DNA of 64,000 nucleotides from Plotosus lineatus. Taxonomy: Eukaryota; Chordata; Actinopteri; Siluriformes; Plotosidae. This document shows positions 35,201-48,500 of the stretch, in pieces. The stretch spans positions 3,003,161 to 3,067,160 of the forward strand of contig CM045735.1 in the NCBI GenBank assembly GCA_024760905.1. The letters are read 5' to 3'. The notes beneath the pieces were generated by a model. It saw only the letters and a program-made list of their open reading frames with translations. It ran no database searches and was not told the DNA's origin. The position numbers and the translations under genes were made by a program. Numbering within the stretch: position 1 is the first letter of the stretch; the number at the start of each line of letters is the position of its first letter.

Positions 35201-37348
35201 TGAACATGAATGTTGGAGAGTAGTTTGGGAGGGTTTTTGTAAATTATAGAATTGATTCACTTCTTGACGACCAAGATAGAAAAAATAGACACAGCTGGGT
35301 AAAATATCATAATAGTTTATTCTCCAGATGTTTGAGAGGTTATAATAAGTTAATATATTATAATTATTGGTAAAACACATGGGTTGGCAATTCGTGACCT
35401 GTAAGGCTCACTCAGGGCCATTTTAGAGACCTTTTGCTAGTTTAATTTTCTGGTGCAACCTGTCGGAAATCAGTAAATCCAAATGTTCAAGTCTTTCACT
35501 TTGCACTTTGTGCATCCTGGTGTACAGCACCGAACCAAACTGATGTTTATGACACAAAGTGGCAAATGATCATGTTCAGTAATCTACCGGACTAGTGACA
35601 TCCCTGGTAAATGGGTCTATAGACACTCAACACAAGGGGCGAGTCCCCATTTTTTTCCACTTTTGGCTCTTGCCTGATTCACTGTATCCCACTCCTTCCT
35701 GATGAGGGTTATTATTATTTTTCATTGTCTTATTTGGGATTCTGTGGACGGCAGTCATATCTCATTCCCTTCAGTTTTCAACCTGCATGTTGTTGATCCA
35801 GGCTCTTAACGGTTGGGAAGCTTCACCTCCCTTCCTGACGGCTGGAGGGTGGGTGTCTCGGGTCGTTTTCTTGTCTTGTTTGTATCTCTAGGGTTTGGCA
35901 TGGACCTAAGGATGAAACAACAATAACTGCCTGTTTGTTGTAGTAACGGTGTCAGTTATTCATTCATTCGTTCATTTTCTAAACTGCTTAATCCTAACTA
36001 GGGTCGCACAGAGGCTGATGCCCATCACAGCCGACTCTGGGCGAAGGCGCAGAGTACACCGTGGTCAGCTCACCAGGCCATTGCAGGGCAGAAACACCAT
36101 CTTTCCCTTAATCTGGGGTCGGGTCGCGGGGAAAGCAGCCTAAGCAATGCGGTCCAGACGTTGCTCTCTCCAGCCACTTCCTTCAGCTCTTCTGGAAGGA
36201 CATCGAGACGTTCCCAGACCAGCTGAGAGACATAGTCCCTCTGCCGTGTTCTAAGTCGACCCCGGGGTCTCTTCCCAGTTGGACATGCCCGAAACACAGT
36301 ACCAGGGAGGCGTTCTTACCAGATGCCTGAGCCACCTCAACTGGCTCCTCTCAATGTGGAGGAGCAGCGGTTCTACTTTGAGCTCCAACCGGATGGCTGA
36401 GCTTCTCACCTGATCTCTAAGGGAGGAGCCCCGCCATCCAAAGAAGCAAGCTCATTTCATCCCCACGTGAGGGTTGATCGACTGGTAAATTGAGTTTTGC
36501 ATTGCGGCTTAGCTCCCTCCTCACCACGAGGAACCGGTACAGGGTCCAGTTTTTCCCTAGAGGTTTCAGCGATCCAACTGTCAATCTCCCACTCCATCCT
36601 TCGCTCACTTGTGAACAAGAGAACCTAAGATACTTAAATTCGCCCACTTGGGGCAGGATCTCATTCCCCAATCTGGAGGGTGCATTCTACTACCGGTATC
36701 TGGCTGAAATCCATGGTCTTGGACTCGGAGTCGTTGATTTCATTCCGACTGCTTTATACCCGACTACGAATTGCTCCAATGAGAGCTGGAGGTCCTGAAT
36801 TGATGACGCCAAACAGCACAATGTCATCCGCAAAAAGCAAAGAAACACACAATAACTATGCAGCTCCTCTTGTTGAAAGTCAATGATGGATCTTTTACAT
36901 GAAGCTCACACCACAGACAGAGTACACCCTGGACAGCTTGCCAGGCCATCACAGGGCAGTAACGTGCTGACTATGCAGCTCCTCTTGTCAAAAGTAATCA
37001 ATGGCACTTTTACATGAACCTCACACCACAGACAGTGAGAGACAAGGCTGGTCTTTGATAACCCAATTAGCTGCACTGTGGGGTGGGGGTGGGGGGCAGC
37101 AGTGACAACCTGGTGATAGTGGGACTTGAACCCCTGGGGGGGATGAGTAATAGAGCACCTTACTACCAGGCCACCACTGTCCAGCTTTGTTTTTTCCTTC
37201 TTTTTTGTTTGTATTAAAATATTTGTACGACTTTAAAAGTCTACTTTGTGGGATTTAGTTCATTGCCTCCATCTCCCTTCTTTTAGTGTGCAATGCGACT
37301 AGACTAATAGTTTCCTGGAAAATTACAGTTGTCAGTAACAAGACTTTG

Positions 37349-37380
<32 letters not shown>

Positions 37381-40300
37381 GCGTGCGCGCACAAGATTGA
37401 GTCATCGCTTTGGGAACCAGTCATCGTATTGTACATATTTTACTTCAACAGTAAATTCTTGTAAATGCAGCATTTAGGAACAAAATGCTTTTTAAATTAT
37501 TATGAAAGATGACGACAGCATTGGTCGGCTTACGCTTATCCTTCAGTAGATGGGATAATGTTTGGGTCCTCTGGTGGTTGTGAGTTGAAGTAGTTGGCAT
37601 TTTCCCTTTTCATTGCATTTTTTTGTATTTTATGTAGCAATCATGATGTAGTTTGTTTGTATGTTTTAAATTGTATTGTGGGAGACCTACTGTTTCAATT
37701 TCTATGAAACTTGGTGAAATGGTGTGGGCGCAGGAAAGAACCCATTACATCTTGGAGAAGATCCCAGAATGGACTCATGAATAGCTTCACATTGACTAGT
37801 ACAGTGGTCCCTTGAATTACGATTGTCTTTTATAACGAGTTTTCCATTTTATAAGCTTCAATCCACCAAAAATCTGCCCCATCCAACGAGCAAAATTTTG
37901 ATTTACGAGCTCTGCTGGGGAAATGGATCTTCCGGCCTGATTTAGCCTCGTATTCTTCCACCCGAAATACGACTCTGAATCACTATCCACTTTTATGGTT
38001 AGACTGGGGCACAATCTCCATGATTTGAGAAAGTCTTCAGGAGTGTACGGTTTGTGGGGTTGAATTGTGATGACCGTGAGGAATCCGGGAGGATTTGTGA
38101 TGATCCTTGGCGAGCCGGGAGGATTCGAGATGATCCTGAGGGAGCCAGGAGGATTCGAGATTATCCTGAGGGATCCGGGAAGATTTGTGATTGGTGTTGG
38201 CAATATTGCTGACTGTCAAAATTTTTGTCACGAATATTACAATGTACCATATTTGACGTAATAAGCCTCCCCCCCCAAATGTTTTTGATCTTACGTCTAA
38301 TAACCGCCCATGTGTTCTGGGAGCAAAATGGTAGAAAACTTAGCAATTTTATTGGATCAGTGTCTGTAACAGTAAAATGAGGCATTCACTGCCTGTAAAA
38401 GTGAGTTTACACGATATTTCAAGACCTCCTGCCACTGGGGAATGTCTATAATGCTCAGCAGTAACGACACATTTGATCGTTCCGCCGTGCTTTAAAAAAC
38501 ACGAAAATATTTTGCTGTGTTCTCTTGGTAAATGTCCAACAACCAATGAACCATTAGAAACGGCTCCAGCAAAACTATGGGATGCTCTGAATGAATGGAG
38601 CGATGAGCCAGATGTGGACCTATCAGAAGGTGGTGATGAGCATTTTTCACCCGATTCTCCTGCTCATTAACTTCATACATTTAAAAGACGTTCCTGGCCA
38701 TGTGCTTTTGTTTATGTTTGTGTTGATTGATTCAGTGTGCCATGTGCTAAAATTGACAGTGTTGAATGGCTCGATTTGACTTCCTGGAAAATGCTTAAAG
38801 TAAATGTTGGGAAAAGTAAGGGGTCTTTTTTTAATTATACTGTTTTCTGTTTATTTTCAGCTTTCGTGTAAGTAATTTGGTTGATAATACAAAACGAATA
38901 ACACAAATACCAGTAAAACTCTTTTATTGTTCTGTTATTCATGTTTTCCACCTCGATGGTAATAAGCACTTACCATTCCACTCCGCTGGTAACATTTTAT
39001 TAAGCGCCTACTCACGCCAATTTTTTACGTGCCCTGGGCGCTTATCACATCGAATACGGTATTTCAATTTAAGGCCAATCATAATTAAATGTAGAAAGCC
39101 CAGGTGAGCTTAACAGACCTTCCAGAGTGTAAGAGACCTCGCGAAGGATCTTGATGAACTTGGTAACGCGATTCTATCAAGTTTCATCTCCTGGATGCCT
39201 CCTGCCTCCTTTTTTATATCCCCATCATGGTCCAAATTTAAAAATTCATAAATTGTAGAGCTCGCTGTTTTTTTAGAATCATGGACATCGTGCCCCACTC
39301 TAATCCCAGAGTTCATGCCAATCTTCTACGATGCACTTGCAGCCATGTAATTCAAATCATTTTTGGAAATATATCCTCACAGACTGATGGAAATGATCAC
39401 CCTTGGTGGACTTCTGCTGTTTTTGAGCATTGTACTTGTTGAGTTCCTCTTGTGAAAGTGAAAGTATACTATTTATGAAGTGAAATTCAGATTATTTAAA
39501 CTTATGCAAAAGTTTGCATCCACCCATCTCCAGTGTCTCCTACTGAACCTGAACCTTCTGAAATCTGTAGCGTTCACTGAATATGATCCACTAACATTGC
39601 CACTGTATATTTGTTACTGTTTGTGTGCCAGGATGAAGTCATCGGTGTCTCCAAAAAGGTTGTGGTTCGAGTAGAGCACCTGATGAAATGGACCTGTCCG
39701 GAACCACTCTACTGGAAACAGAACCTCATAAAGATCAGCGACCTCCATGTACCCAATGGTTCCCCTTGCATACCAGAGCCAGAGGACGTGAAAAGCAATG
39801 GTATGCTGTAGGACTGTAACTGTGCGTCTGGTTCTTGACATCTTGGTGTTTGTGGTAGAAGATTCAGAATTGCTTGAAGAGTTTTTTTTTTTGTGTGATG
39901 ATTTAATGGTGATTTTCTTCCCCAGACGACAGTTCAGGAGTTCAGCACAGGGTGAAGGTCCTCAGTTACCCGCAGTACTGCCGCTTTCGCTCCCTGCAAA
40001 AAAGGATCCAGAACCACGCTAGCTGGTCCAGACCGCAAGACTCTCACCTGCTGGCTCTAGGCTGGATAAAAATGACCCTCCACAACACTCGTATCCTGTA
40101 CTGCAGAGACACTTTCAGCCATCCGAATTTAGGGACCAACCCGAGTTTAACGCCGGAGTTTGGTGAGTTTAGAGATCAGACGTGTGTATGAATGTTCTTC
40201 TTTGTTCAGATAACTGTGTCTGAGATTCTCAGAACTGAGATGTTTAATCACCAACCAAATCACAATCATCTGTTAATTATTTTTTATTGTTATAACAGTA

Positions 40301-41432
40301 GCATGGACCACAGTACTGTTTCAAACACAATAATTTGTTGAGACTAAATTGGTTCCGTTGCTATAGTAACAGCTTTTTCATGTTGGCAACATTGTTTAAG
40401 TAACAACTGCTTAATATAATTACCATTGCTATAGTAACACATTCTTGCTGTTGCTGTAGTAATACCTTAATGTGTTACCGTTGCTATAGTAGCACTTTAA
40501 TGTAATTGTCCTTGCTATAGTAACACCTTAACGTTATTGCCGTTGCCACGGTGACACCTTAATCTTATTACCGTTGCCATAGTAATAGTGCTATATTGAC
40601 CTTGTTCATGTAATCTGTGTTGCTATATTGACAGCTTCATGTAACTAGGTGAAGACATTTCTATGCCGTTTTGCATGTGCTTACTTTGCTTGTGTGGGTT
40701 TCCTCCAGGTACTCCGGTTTCCTCCCTCGGTCCCCACGCCCACTAGGCTAATTGGTTGTTTCAAACTGCCCCTAGGTGTACTTGTGAGTGGTTGTGTGTA
40801 GTCCCTGTGATAGCTTGGAGAGCTGTTCAGGGTGTACTGCGCCTTGACCCAGTGTCAGGTGAGATAATCTCTGACACCCCCCCCCCCCCCCGCGCCCATA
40901 GAAGGATTAAAGAGTTCGGAAAATGAATAAACGTATAAGAGCCAGTACCACCTCATCATCGCTTGCTGATTATTGCATTGCTGATTAATTTGGTTATTAA
41001 TCACAGACAGATCACTGTGCTGCACAGTTTTAAGACAGTTGCCCCGTTTGCATGTCTGTCTCAGGATGCCTCTCTGTAAGCCTGAAAGGACGACCGCGGA
41101 AAAGACGGGGACGAGACGGCGACTCGACTGATCAGCAAAGCCTCAACCTTTCCGAGTCATGGCCCGAAAGAACGAAGGCGCGTACTCGTGTATTTATATA
41201 GAAGAAAGTGTGTGAGAGCGTGTGTGTGTGTCTTTAAAGTACAGACGCTCCCCAACTTATGTTCATCCGTTTTACGTTTTTTTTTAATTTTACCCTTTTT
41301 TTTTTTCCCCAAAAAATAAAAATTGTCAAATTTTGAGTTTAGACGTACCTATGTAGTATGCTGACGCAATGACGCTGCGTCCATTGTTTACAAATGACAG
41401 ACTGAACGTGCCCCTCCTTCCCAGTTCAGTTT

Positions 41433-41508
<76 letters not shown>

Positions 41509-44500
41509 CATTGTTTTATTTATATAATAAAAATAAAAGGACAGGACAAAGACTTTCTATTGAAACTCCATTTATCACTACAGATCTGTTTCGAGGGGTG
41601 GTGAAACCATCCTCTCTCTTCAGGTGATTATAGAAGAATATATATATATATATATAGAGCATGTTACCTTTTGTGTTAAGACGTAGTCTCTGTCATCATT
41701 GTGCTTACACTGTTTTTGTGGACTTTTGTAACCCTAAACAAATATATATATGGTTGGTCAGAAGCGTAAGCCTACTAGCATGGGTGCATGTCTCACACAC
41801 ACAGATGAATTAACTATCTGCTTGGATTGGCGCAATCAACCATGCATACTCAGTTAAGCAAAGAGAGTTGTAAAATGAATGAAAACCCGAATCCAGAAAA
41901 GAAAGAGAACTCTCCACTCTGCTGGTGATTCACATCAGTGCAGGTTGAGTACTGAACGAGTATTCAACGGCGCCCTTGCTGACTTGAAAGACCGGAAGTC
42001 TGTATAACCCGCACTTTGTCTCAAACACAAAGCAAGTAAACTACTTTCGGTGTTGAGCGCCTCACATATTGTAAGCATTGATTGGCTGTTTTAAGCTTCG
42101 TGTAATGTGACTCGGCTCAGCTTCATGTAAAGTGACCATCCGTCGACCATTGGAACCATTTACAAGCAGAAAGATCGCATCATAGAGAACGTTAAACGTT
42201 ATATTTGATACTGTATTTGATGAGTGAATTTGATTAAAATGTATCAATTTGAAATTATTTTGCTTTAATTTAATTTATTTTAAATTAATGTTATTATTTG
42301 ATATATTTGAGATTATTTTACAATGTTATGTTTATAATTTATTTAGGGGTGTTTTATGAGATACGGTAATGGTATTTATGGATATATAGTGCAGTATGAG
42401 CATCATACGTCACTGTAACAACTTACGTTCACTTTCAACTTGCGTTCAGCCGTCCGGAGCCAATTAAAAATGTAAGTCGGGGAGTGTCTGTATATGGCAT
42501 AGACGGTGCCACAGTCCCGTAGATGTACGTAGAATTCAGACTTGAAGTGATGAAATGAATTCTGATTGGTGGTGAATGTGCACCTGTGCAGGAGAACGTT
42601 GCGGGTAATGCAGATACGATAGAGGGAAACTGGCTTCCTCATCCTGAGGAGAAGATCTTCCTGGATCAGCTGTATCTTTTCATGGAGCGTCGAGGATCCC
42701 CCATCTGCAAGGTTCCCAACCTGGGCTTCAAAAAGAGTCAGTATGAACTTCCTGGAGTAAAATATAAAATTCATGACTGAAATTTAGGACGGCGTGTGGA
42801 CATCTGGCTTGTATGGAAAGGTAGCAAAGCTAATGGAAAGGTAGCAAGGTTAGAAGCTTAGGAGCAAGGTTTAAGCTGTTTTATCATGGTGTGGATGAGA
42901 AGAGAAATGGGGTTGGAGTCATCTTGAAGGAGGGCTTTGTCAGGAATGTTCTAGAAGGGAGAAGAGTGTCAGATAGAGTGATGAGTCTCAAGTTAGAAAT
43001 TGAAGGTGTGATGTTCAATGTTGTCAGTGCTTGTGCCCCACAGGCAGGATGTAAGCTAGAAGAGAAGGAGAGATTCTGAAGTACGTTATATGAAATGATG
43101 CAGAGTACCCCCAGAGGTCATTGGTTCAGACTTGACTGGACATGTTTGTGCAGGCTACAGAGGGGACGAGGAAGTGATGGGCAGGTTTGGTATCCAGGAC
43201 AGGAACACAGAAGGACAGATGTTGATCGATTTTGCAAAAAGGATGGAAATGGCTGTGGTGAATACTTTCTTCCAGAAGAGACAGGAGCATAGGGTGACTT
43301 ATAAAAGCAGAGCTAGGAGCACACAGGTCGACTACATCTTGTGTAGGCGATGTAATTTGAAGGAAGTCAGTGACTGCAAGTAGTAATGGATGGTGGTGTG
43401 CAGGATGACGCTGATGGTGAGGAAGGTGAAAAAGGACGAGTGTTGTGTTGTCTTCAAGGAGGAGTTTAAACAGGTTTTGGTGTCAGGAAGTGCTTCCAGA
43501 TGACTTGACAACTACAGTTCAAGTGATCAGGGAGATAGGTAGGAGATACTTGGTGTGTCCTCTGGAAGGAAAGTGGATAAGGAGACTTGGTGGTGGAATG
43601 AGGACATGCAGGAGTGTGTACAAAGGAAGAGGTTAGCTAAGAAGTGGGACATAGAGAGGACTGAAGAGAGTAAACAGGAGTACAGGGAGACAGAGCGTAA
43701 GGCGAAGGTAGTGGTATCAAAGGCCAAACAGAGGGCGTATGATGATTTGTATGATAGGTTGGACAGTAAGGAGAGAGAAAATGATTTATACAGGTTGGCA
43801 CAGCAGTTAGAGTGATTAAGGACAGAAAGGGAAATATATTGACTGATGACAGAAGTGTGCTGGGAGGATGGAAAGAGTACTTTGAAGAGTTGATGAATGA
43901 TGAAAATGAGAGAGAAAAAAGAGTAGAAGAGGTGACCGTTGAGGATCAGGAATTAGCAAAGATTAGTAAGGGTGAAGTGAGGAGGGCATTGAAGAGGATG
44001 AAGAGTGGGAAGGCAGTTGGTCCTGATGATATACCGGTGGAGGTATGGAAGTGTCTAGGAGAGGTAGCAGTAGATTTTCTGACAAGAACATTCAACAAGG
44101 TCTTAGAGAGTGAGCAGATGCCGGAGGAATGGAGGAGAAGTGTGCTAGTTCCCATTTTTAAGAACAAGGGAAATGTGCGGAGTTGTGGCAACTACAAAGG
44201 GATAAAGTTGATGAGCCATACGATGAAGTTATGGGAAAGAATAGTGGAAGCTAGACTAAAGACAGAGGTCAGCATTTGTGAACAACAGTTTGGTTTCATT
44301 CCAAGAAAGAGCACCACAGATGTAGTGTTTGCTTTGAGGATGTTAATAGAGAAATATAGAGGTCAGAGGGAGCTGCATTGTATCTTTGTGGATCTGGAGA
44401 AAGCACATGACAGGGTGCTGAGAGAGGAACTGTGGTATTGTATGAGGAAGTTGGAGTAGCAGAGAAGTATGTTAAAGTGGTGCAGGACATGTATGAGAGA

Positions 44501-45469
44501 TGTAAGACAGTGGTGTGGTGTGCTGTTGGTGTGACAGAAGAGTTCGAGGTGGAGGTGGGACTGCATCAAGGGTCAGCTCTGAGCCCCTTCTTGTTATGGT
44601 GATGGACAGGCTGACAGACGAGGTTAGGCAAGAATCTCCATGGACTATGATTTTTGCAGATGACATTGTGATCTGTAGTGAGAGCAGAAAACAAGTACAG
44701 AAAAATCTGGAGAGGTGGAGGTATGCCCTGGAAAGGAGAGCAATGACGGTTAGCCTTAGTAAGACAGAATACATGTGTGTGTGAACGAGAAGGACCCAAC
44801 AGGAACGGTGAGGTTACAGGGAGCAGAGATAAACAAGTTGGAGATTTTTAAGTACTTAGGCTCAACAATCCAGAGCAATGGAGAGTGTGGAAAAGAGGTG
44901 AAGAAGCGTGTGCAGGCAGGTTGGAATGGTTAGAGAAAAGTGTCCGTGTGATAGGAAGGTATCGACAACAATGAAAGGAAAAGTGTACAAGACGGTCTTG
45001 AGGCCAGCGATGTTGTATGATTTAGAAACGGTGGCGCTGAGGAAAAGGCAGGAGGCGGAGCTGGAGGTAGCAGAGATGAAAATGTTCAGGTTCTCTTTGG
45101 GAGTAATGAGGATGGATGGATCAGGAATGAGTACATCAGAGAGACAGCACACCTAAGAGGTTTTGGAGACAAAGTCAAGAGAGGCTAGATTAAGATGGTT
45201 TGGACATGTACAGAGGAGGGCTTGTGAGTACATTGGTAGTAGGATGTTGAGGTTGGAACTATCGGGCAGAAGGCTGAGAGGAAGACCAAAGAGAAGATTT
45301 ATGGATGTGGTGAAGGAGGACATGAAGGTAGTTGGAGTAAGAGTAGAAGATGCAGAGGATAGGGTGAGATGTAGGCAGATCATTTGCTGTGGCGACGCCT
45401 GAAGGGAATAGACGAAAGGAAAAGAAGTGTGGACATCTGGCTTGTGAAAATTATTCTTTTATCTTCAGG

Positions 45470-45504
<35 letters not shown>

Positions 45505-48500
45505 TACTACAGTGATACCTCATCTAAAGAATTCAATCTGTTCTGAGGGTGAGCTTGTAAGCTGAAAAGTTGGTTAGATAAAACAAAAATTCCGATAAGA
45601 AATTACAGAAAACCAATTAATCTGTTCCAACTCCCTCTCAAACTCATATAACCTGCCACAAACACGCATATTTGATGTAATATATTGACGATAAACATGT
45701 AAAAACAAAGAGACGATTCATGGATGTGGTGAAGGAGGACATGAAGGCAGTTGGTGTAAGAGAAGAAGATGCAGAGGATAGGGTGAAATGGAGGCAGATG
45801 ATTCGCTGTGGTGACCCCAAAAGGGAACAGCCGAAAGGAAAAGAAGAAGAAGAAACATGTAAAAACAAATATTTCATAATAATAATACACACACATTAAC
45901 ATTAATAATAATAATAATAATGATAATAGTAATAAAACAAGTCAACTAACCCTTCCGATCATCAACTGTGGCGAAGATGTCATGTGGGCGCGAAGATGTT
46001 ACGTGTGCAGGCATGAGGTGGTGTGTAACGGAGAAGGAGGAAGAGGAGAATTTTGTGCGTGTGCATGCTACGAATGCCAGTGAGGAAAGACTCGTGAGCT
46101 CCCACAAGGCCAGTGCTTCTCAAATAGTGGGGCACACCGTGTGATGCCAGGAGGGGCGTGTATGACCCTGGGGAACATGCTTCCCCCCCCCCCCCCCATA
46201 TTGTACAAGAATTAAGTGTAATTGTGCATCCTCTACAGTGGATGGCAATGATGCTCTCAGTGTTCCCTGTGGTGTAGGGAAAAAGCACTGAGCAAATAAT
46301 ATTAAGTGCAGTAATCACTATTTATAGTCGCTGGAGGGGGGGTTTGAAATGTTTTTTTTTTTTTTTTTTTTTTTCCCCCCTCCTTCATAGAGGGGGCATC
46401 ACAGAAAATAAGTGAGAAGCACTGCACAAGGCATTCTTGGTGCACGGAGGAATACATGCGGAAGAATGTGAGGCTAATCAGCTCGGAAAATCCATTCCCT
46501 CAGCAGAGCTCGTAAATCAAAATTTTGTTGGTTGGATGGGGCAGATTTTTGGTAGCTCGAAGCTCATATCATGGAAAATTTGTTATAAAAGACACTCGTA
46601 AGTCAAGGTATCACTGTATTATGATTATTATGATGATTATTATTGTTGTTGTTATTATTGTTGTTTATTTGGTTATTGTCTAACACTTATCATTACTTGT
46701 CTGCAGTCGATCTCTTCCTGATGTATTCTGTCGTCAACAAGATGGGCGGATATGAAACGGTATCTCTTATATTATATAATGAAAATAAAATCTTATTTAT
46801 TTTCCCCCTGTTTGGGTTTAAAGGTGAGAATTTTTACACCCTTGATGATTCAGTGAGCCCCCCGAGGTGCAAAAATATTATAGCAAATGACTTAATTTAA
46901 AAATTTTGCAGTCTGTTGTTGCTGTTAATAATTAAATCTTCATATTAAAACTGGTGGCGCAGTGGTTAGCACATATTTCTCACAGTAAGAAAGTTGGGTT
47001 TGATTCCCAGGCTTGGGACATTTTCATTGTGAAGTTTGCATCTCGGTTTCCTCCCACCATCTAAAGACCTGCACAGTAGGCTGATTGGCTGCTACAAGTC
47101 ACCCCTAGGTGAGAGAATGAGCGCGAATGGTTGCATGTGTGTTGCCCTGCGATGGTCTGATGAGCTGTCCAGGGTGTATCCAGTCTTCACCACTTGGCTG
47201 TGATGGGCACCAGCCTCTCCGCGACTCAAATTATGGTTAAATTAGGCTTATAAAATTAATAAATTAACGAATGTTAAAGTGACAGTACGTAATTTATTTA
47301 ATTACAGTAGGCCCTCGATATTTGCGGGGGCTCGGTTCCAGCCCCTGGTAATATTTAGAATTTTTGTCCGTGAGATTTTATGATCTGTAGCATGTTTAAC
47401 AAACGATACCAAAATGATAAACTTTATTATGCGCCGTGTCCTTTTACATTGAATGTGACGTCTCCAAGATGGCGCTGCCTAGAGGGTGACGTCGCAGAGT
47501 TCTCGGAGTCAAATTGTTTCTTTTTTCATTTTAATTTGTTTTATTTGTTGTTTTGTTTGTTCATGCTTTGCACTATGCTCATGTATGACCAGTCGACCCT
47601 ACTACAGCTATGACATCGGAGTCTTCGGGCGTGTCCAACTGAACATGCTCAACTCCTCTCCTGAGCTAATATGCTATGGTAGCTCAATGCTAGCTGCACC
47701 CCAGCTAATAATAAGCCCAGGCGGGGAGGGGCCGAACGACAACTCCGGCGCTTGGGATCGCATGGGATGAAGGCCGGATGGTGCAATCTCATCGGGTGTA
47801 CTCTCCTGGAGCCACGTTTCACAGAAACACAGCATGGAGCAGTCCTGTAGATCCCTCTGCGCTGCAATCCGAGCATGAAGCTTGTCCATCTTGTTTTGCA
47901 GGGACTGAACATTTTCAAGCAGTCTGACTGAAAGTACTAACCTTCCACTTCTAACCAAGCGCCGGACACTCTGAGAACTCCGTCTGGGCTTATTGTTAGT
48001 CGGGGTGTGGCCAGGATTGAGCTACCATAGCATATTAGCTCAGGATAGGAGTTGAGCGTGTTCAGTTGTACATGCCCGAAGACTCCGATGTCATAGCTGT
48101 AGTAGGGTCGACCGGTTATAGACGAGCATAGTGCAAAACATGAACAAATTAAAACAAACATGGAGATGTCACGTTCAATGCAAAAGGACATGACGCATAA
48201 TAAACTTTATCCTTTTGCCATTGTTTGTTAAACATGCTACAGATCATAAAAAAACTTAGATACTGTACTGGAATAATACTTGAAAAGACTTTAATACAAC
48301 AGTTCAGAGGAAACTGTTGTTTCTTCAGAAGAAAGTCTTATTTCTTCACAAGAGACATCCAGCATTTTCTATCGCTTAGCCAGAGAGGACGCACAGCGTT
48401 TGCGTGGCATCATAGAGCTTTACTGGTACTTAAAACACACTAAAAAAAGAGGCTTATTGACAACTTGTGCGCGAATGAAGAAAAAGGGGTGTTACATCAC

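Larger units (their letters stand above)
30075..39631 (+). other. ARID5-family intron 2 (9.6 kb)
   Basis: It contains Tigger-like elements, SINEs, a LINE fragment, a minisatellite and microsatellites listed separately. The stretch 30360-31890 shows no recognised repeat apart from a pyrimidine-rich patch at 31258-31315. The stretch 34493-35950 is also unassigned; 34514-35110 may be an old retroelement end. Confidence 0.6.
41242..42490 (+). mobile_element. Tigger-like transposon filling intron 5 (MITE-T)
   Basis: TA-flanked inverted ends 'cagacgctccccaacttatg' and 'taagtcggggagtgtctg'. The inside holds a (TA)n run, a possible Penelope-like fragment and short decayed frames, but no intact transposase. 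The intron has only 52 other bases on the left and 101 on the right. Confidence 0.82.

Noticed and set aside
38070..38195. CRISPR-like array
   Set aside because: The four units have no unique spacers; it is a 30-bp minisatellite in a vertebrate intron.
38473..38670. 65-codon frame CFKKHENILL as an ARID-gene exon
   Set aside because: It lies inside inverted termini of a Tigger-like element and lacks splice sites in phase; better explained as a transposase remnant.
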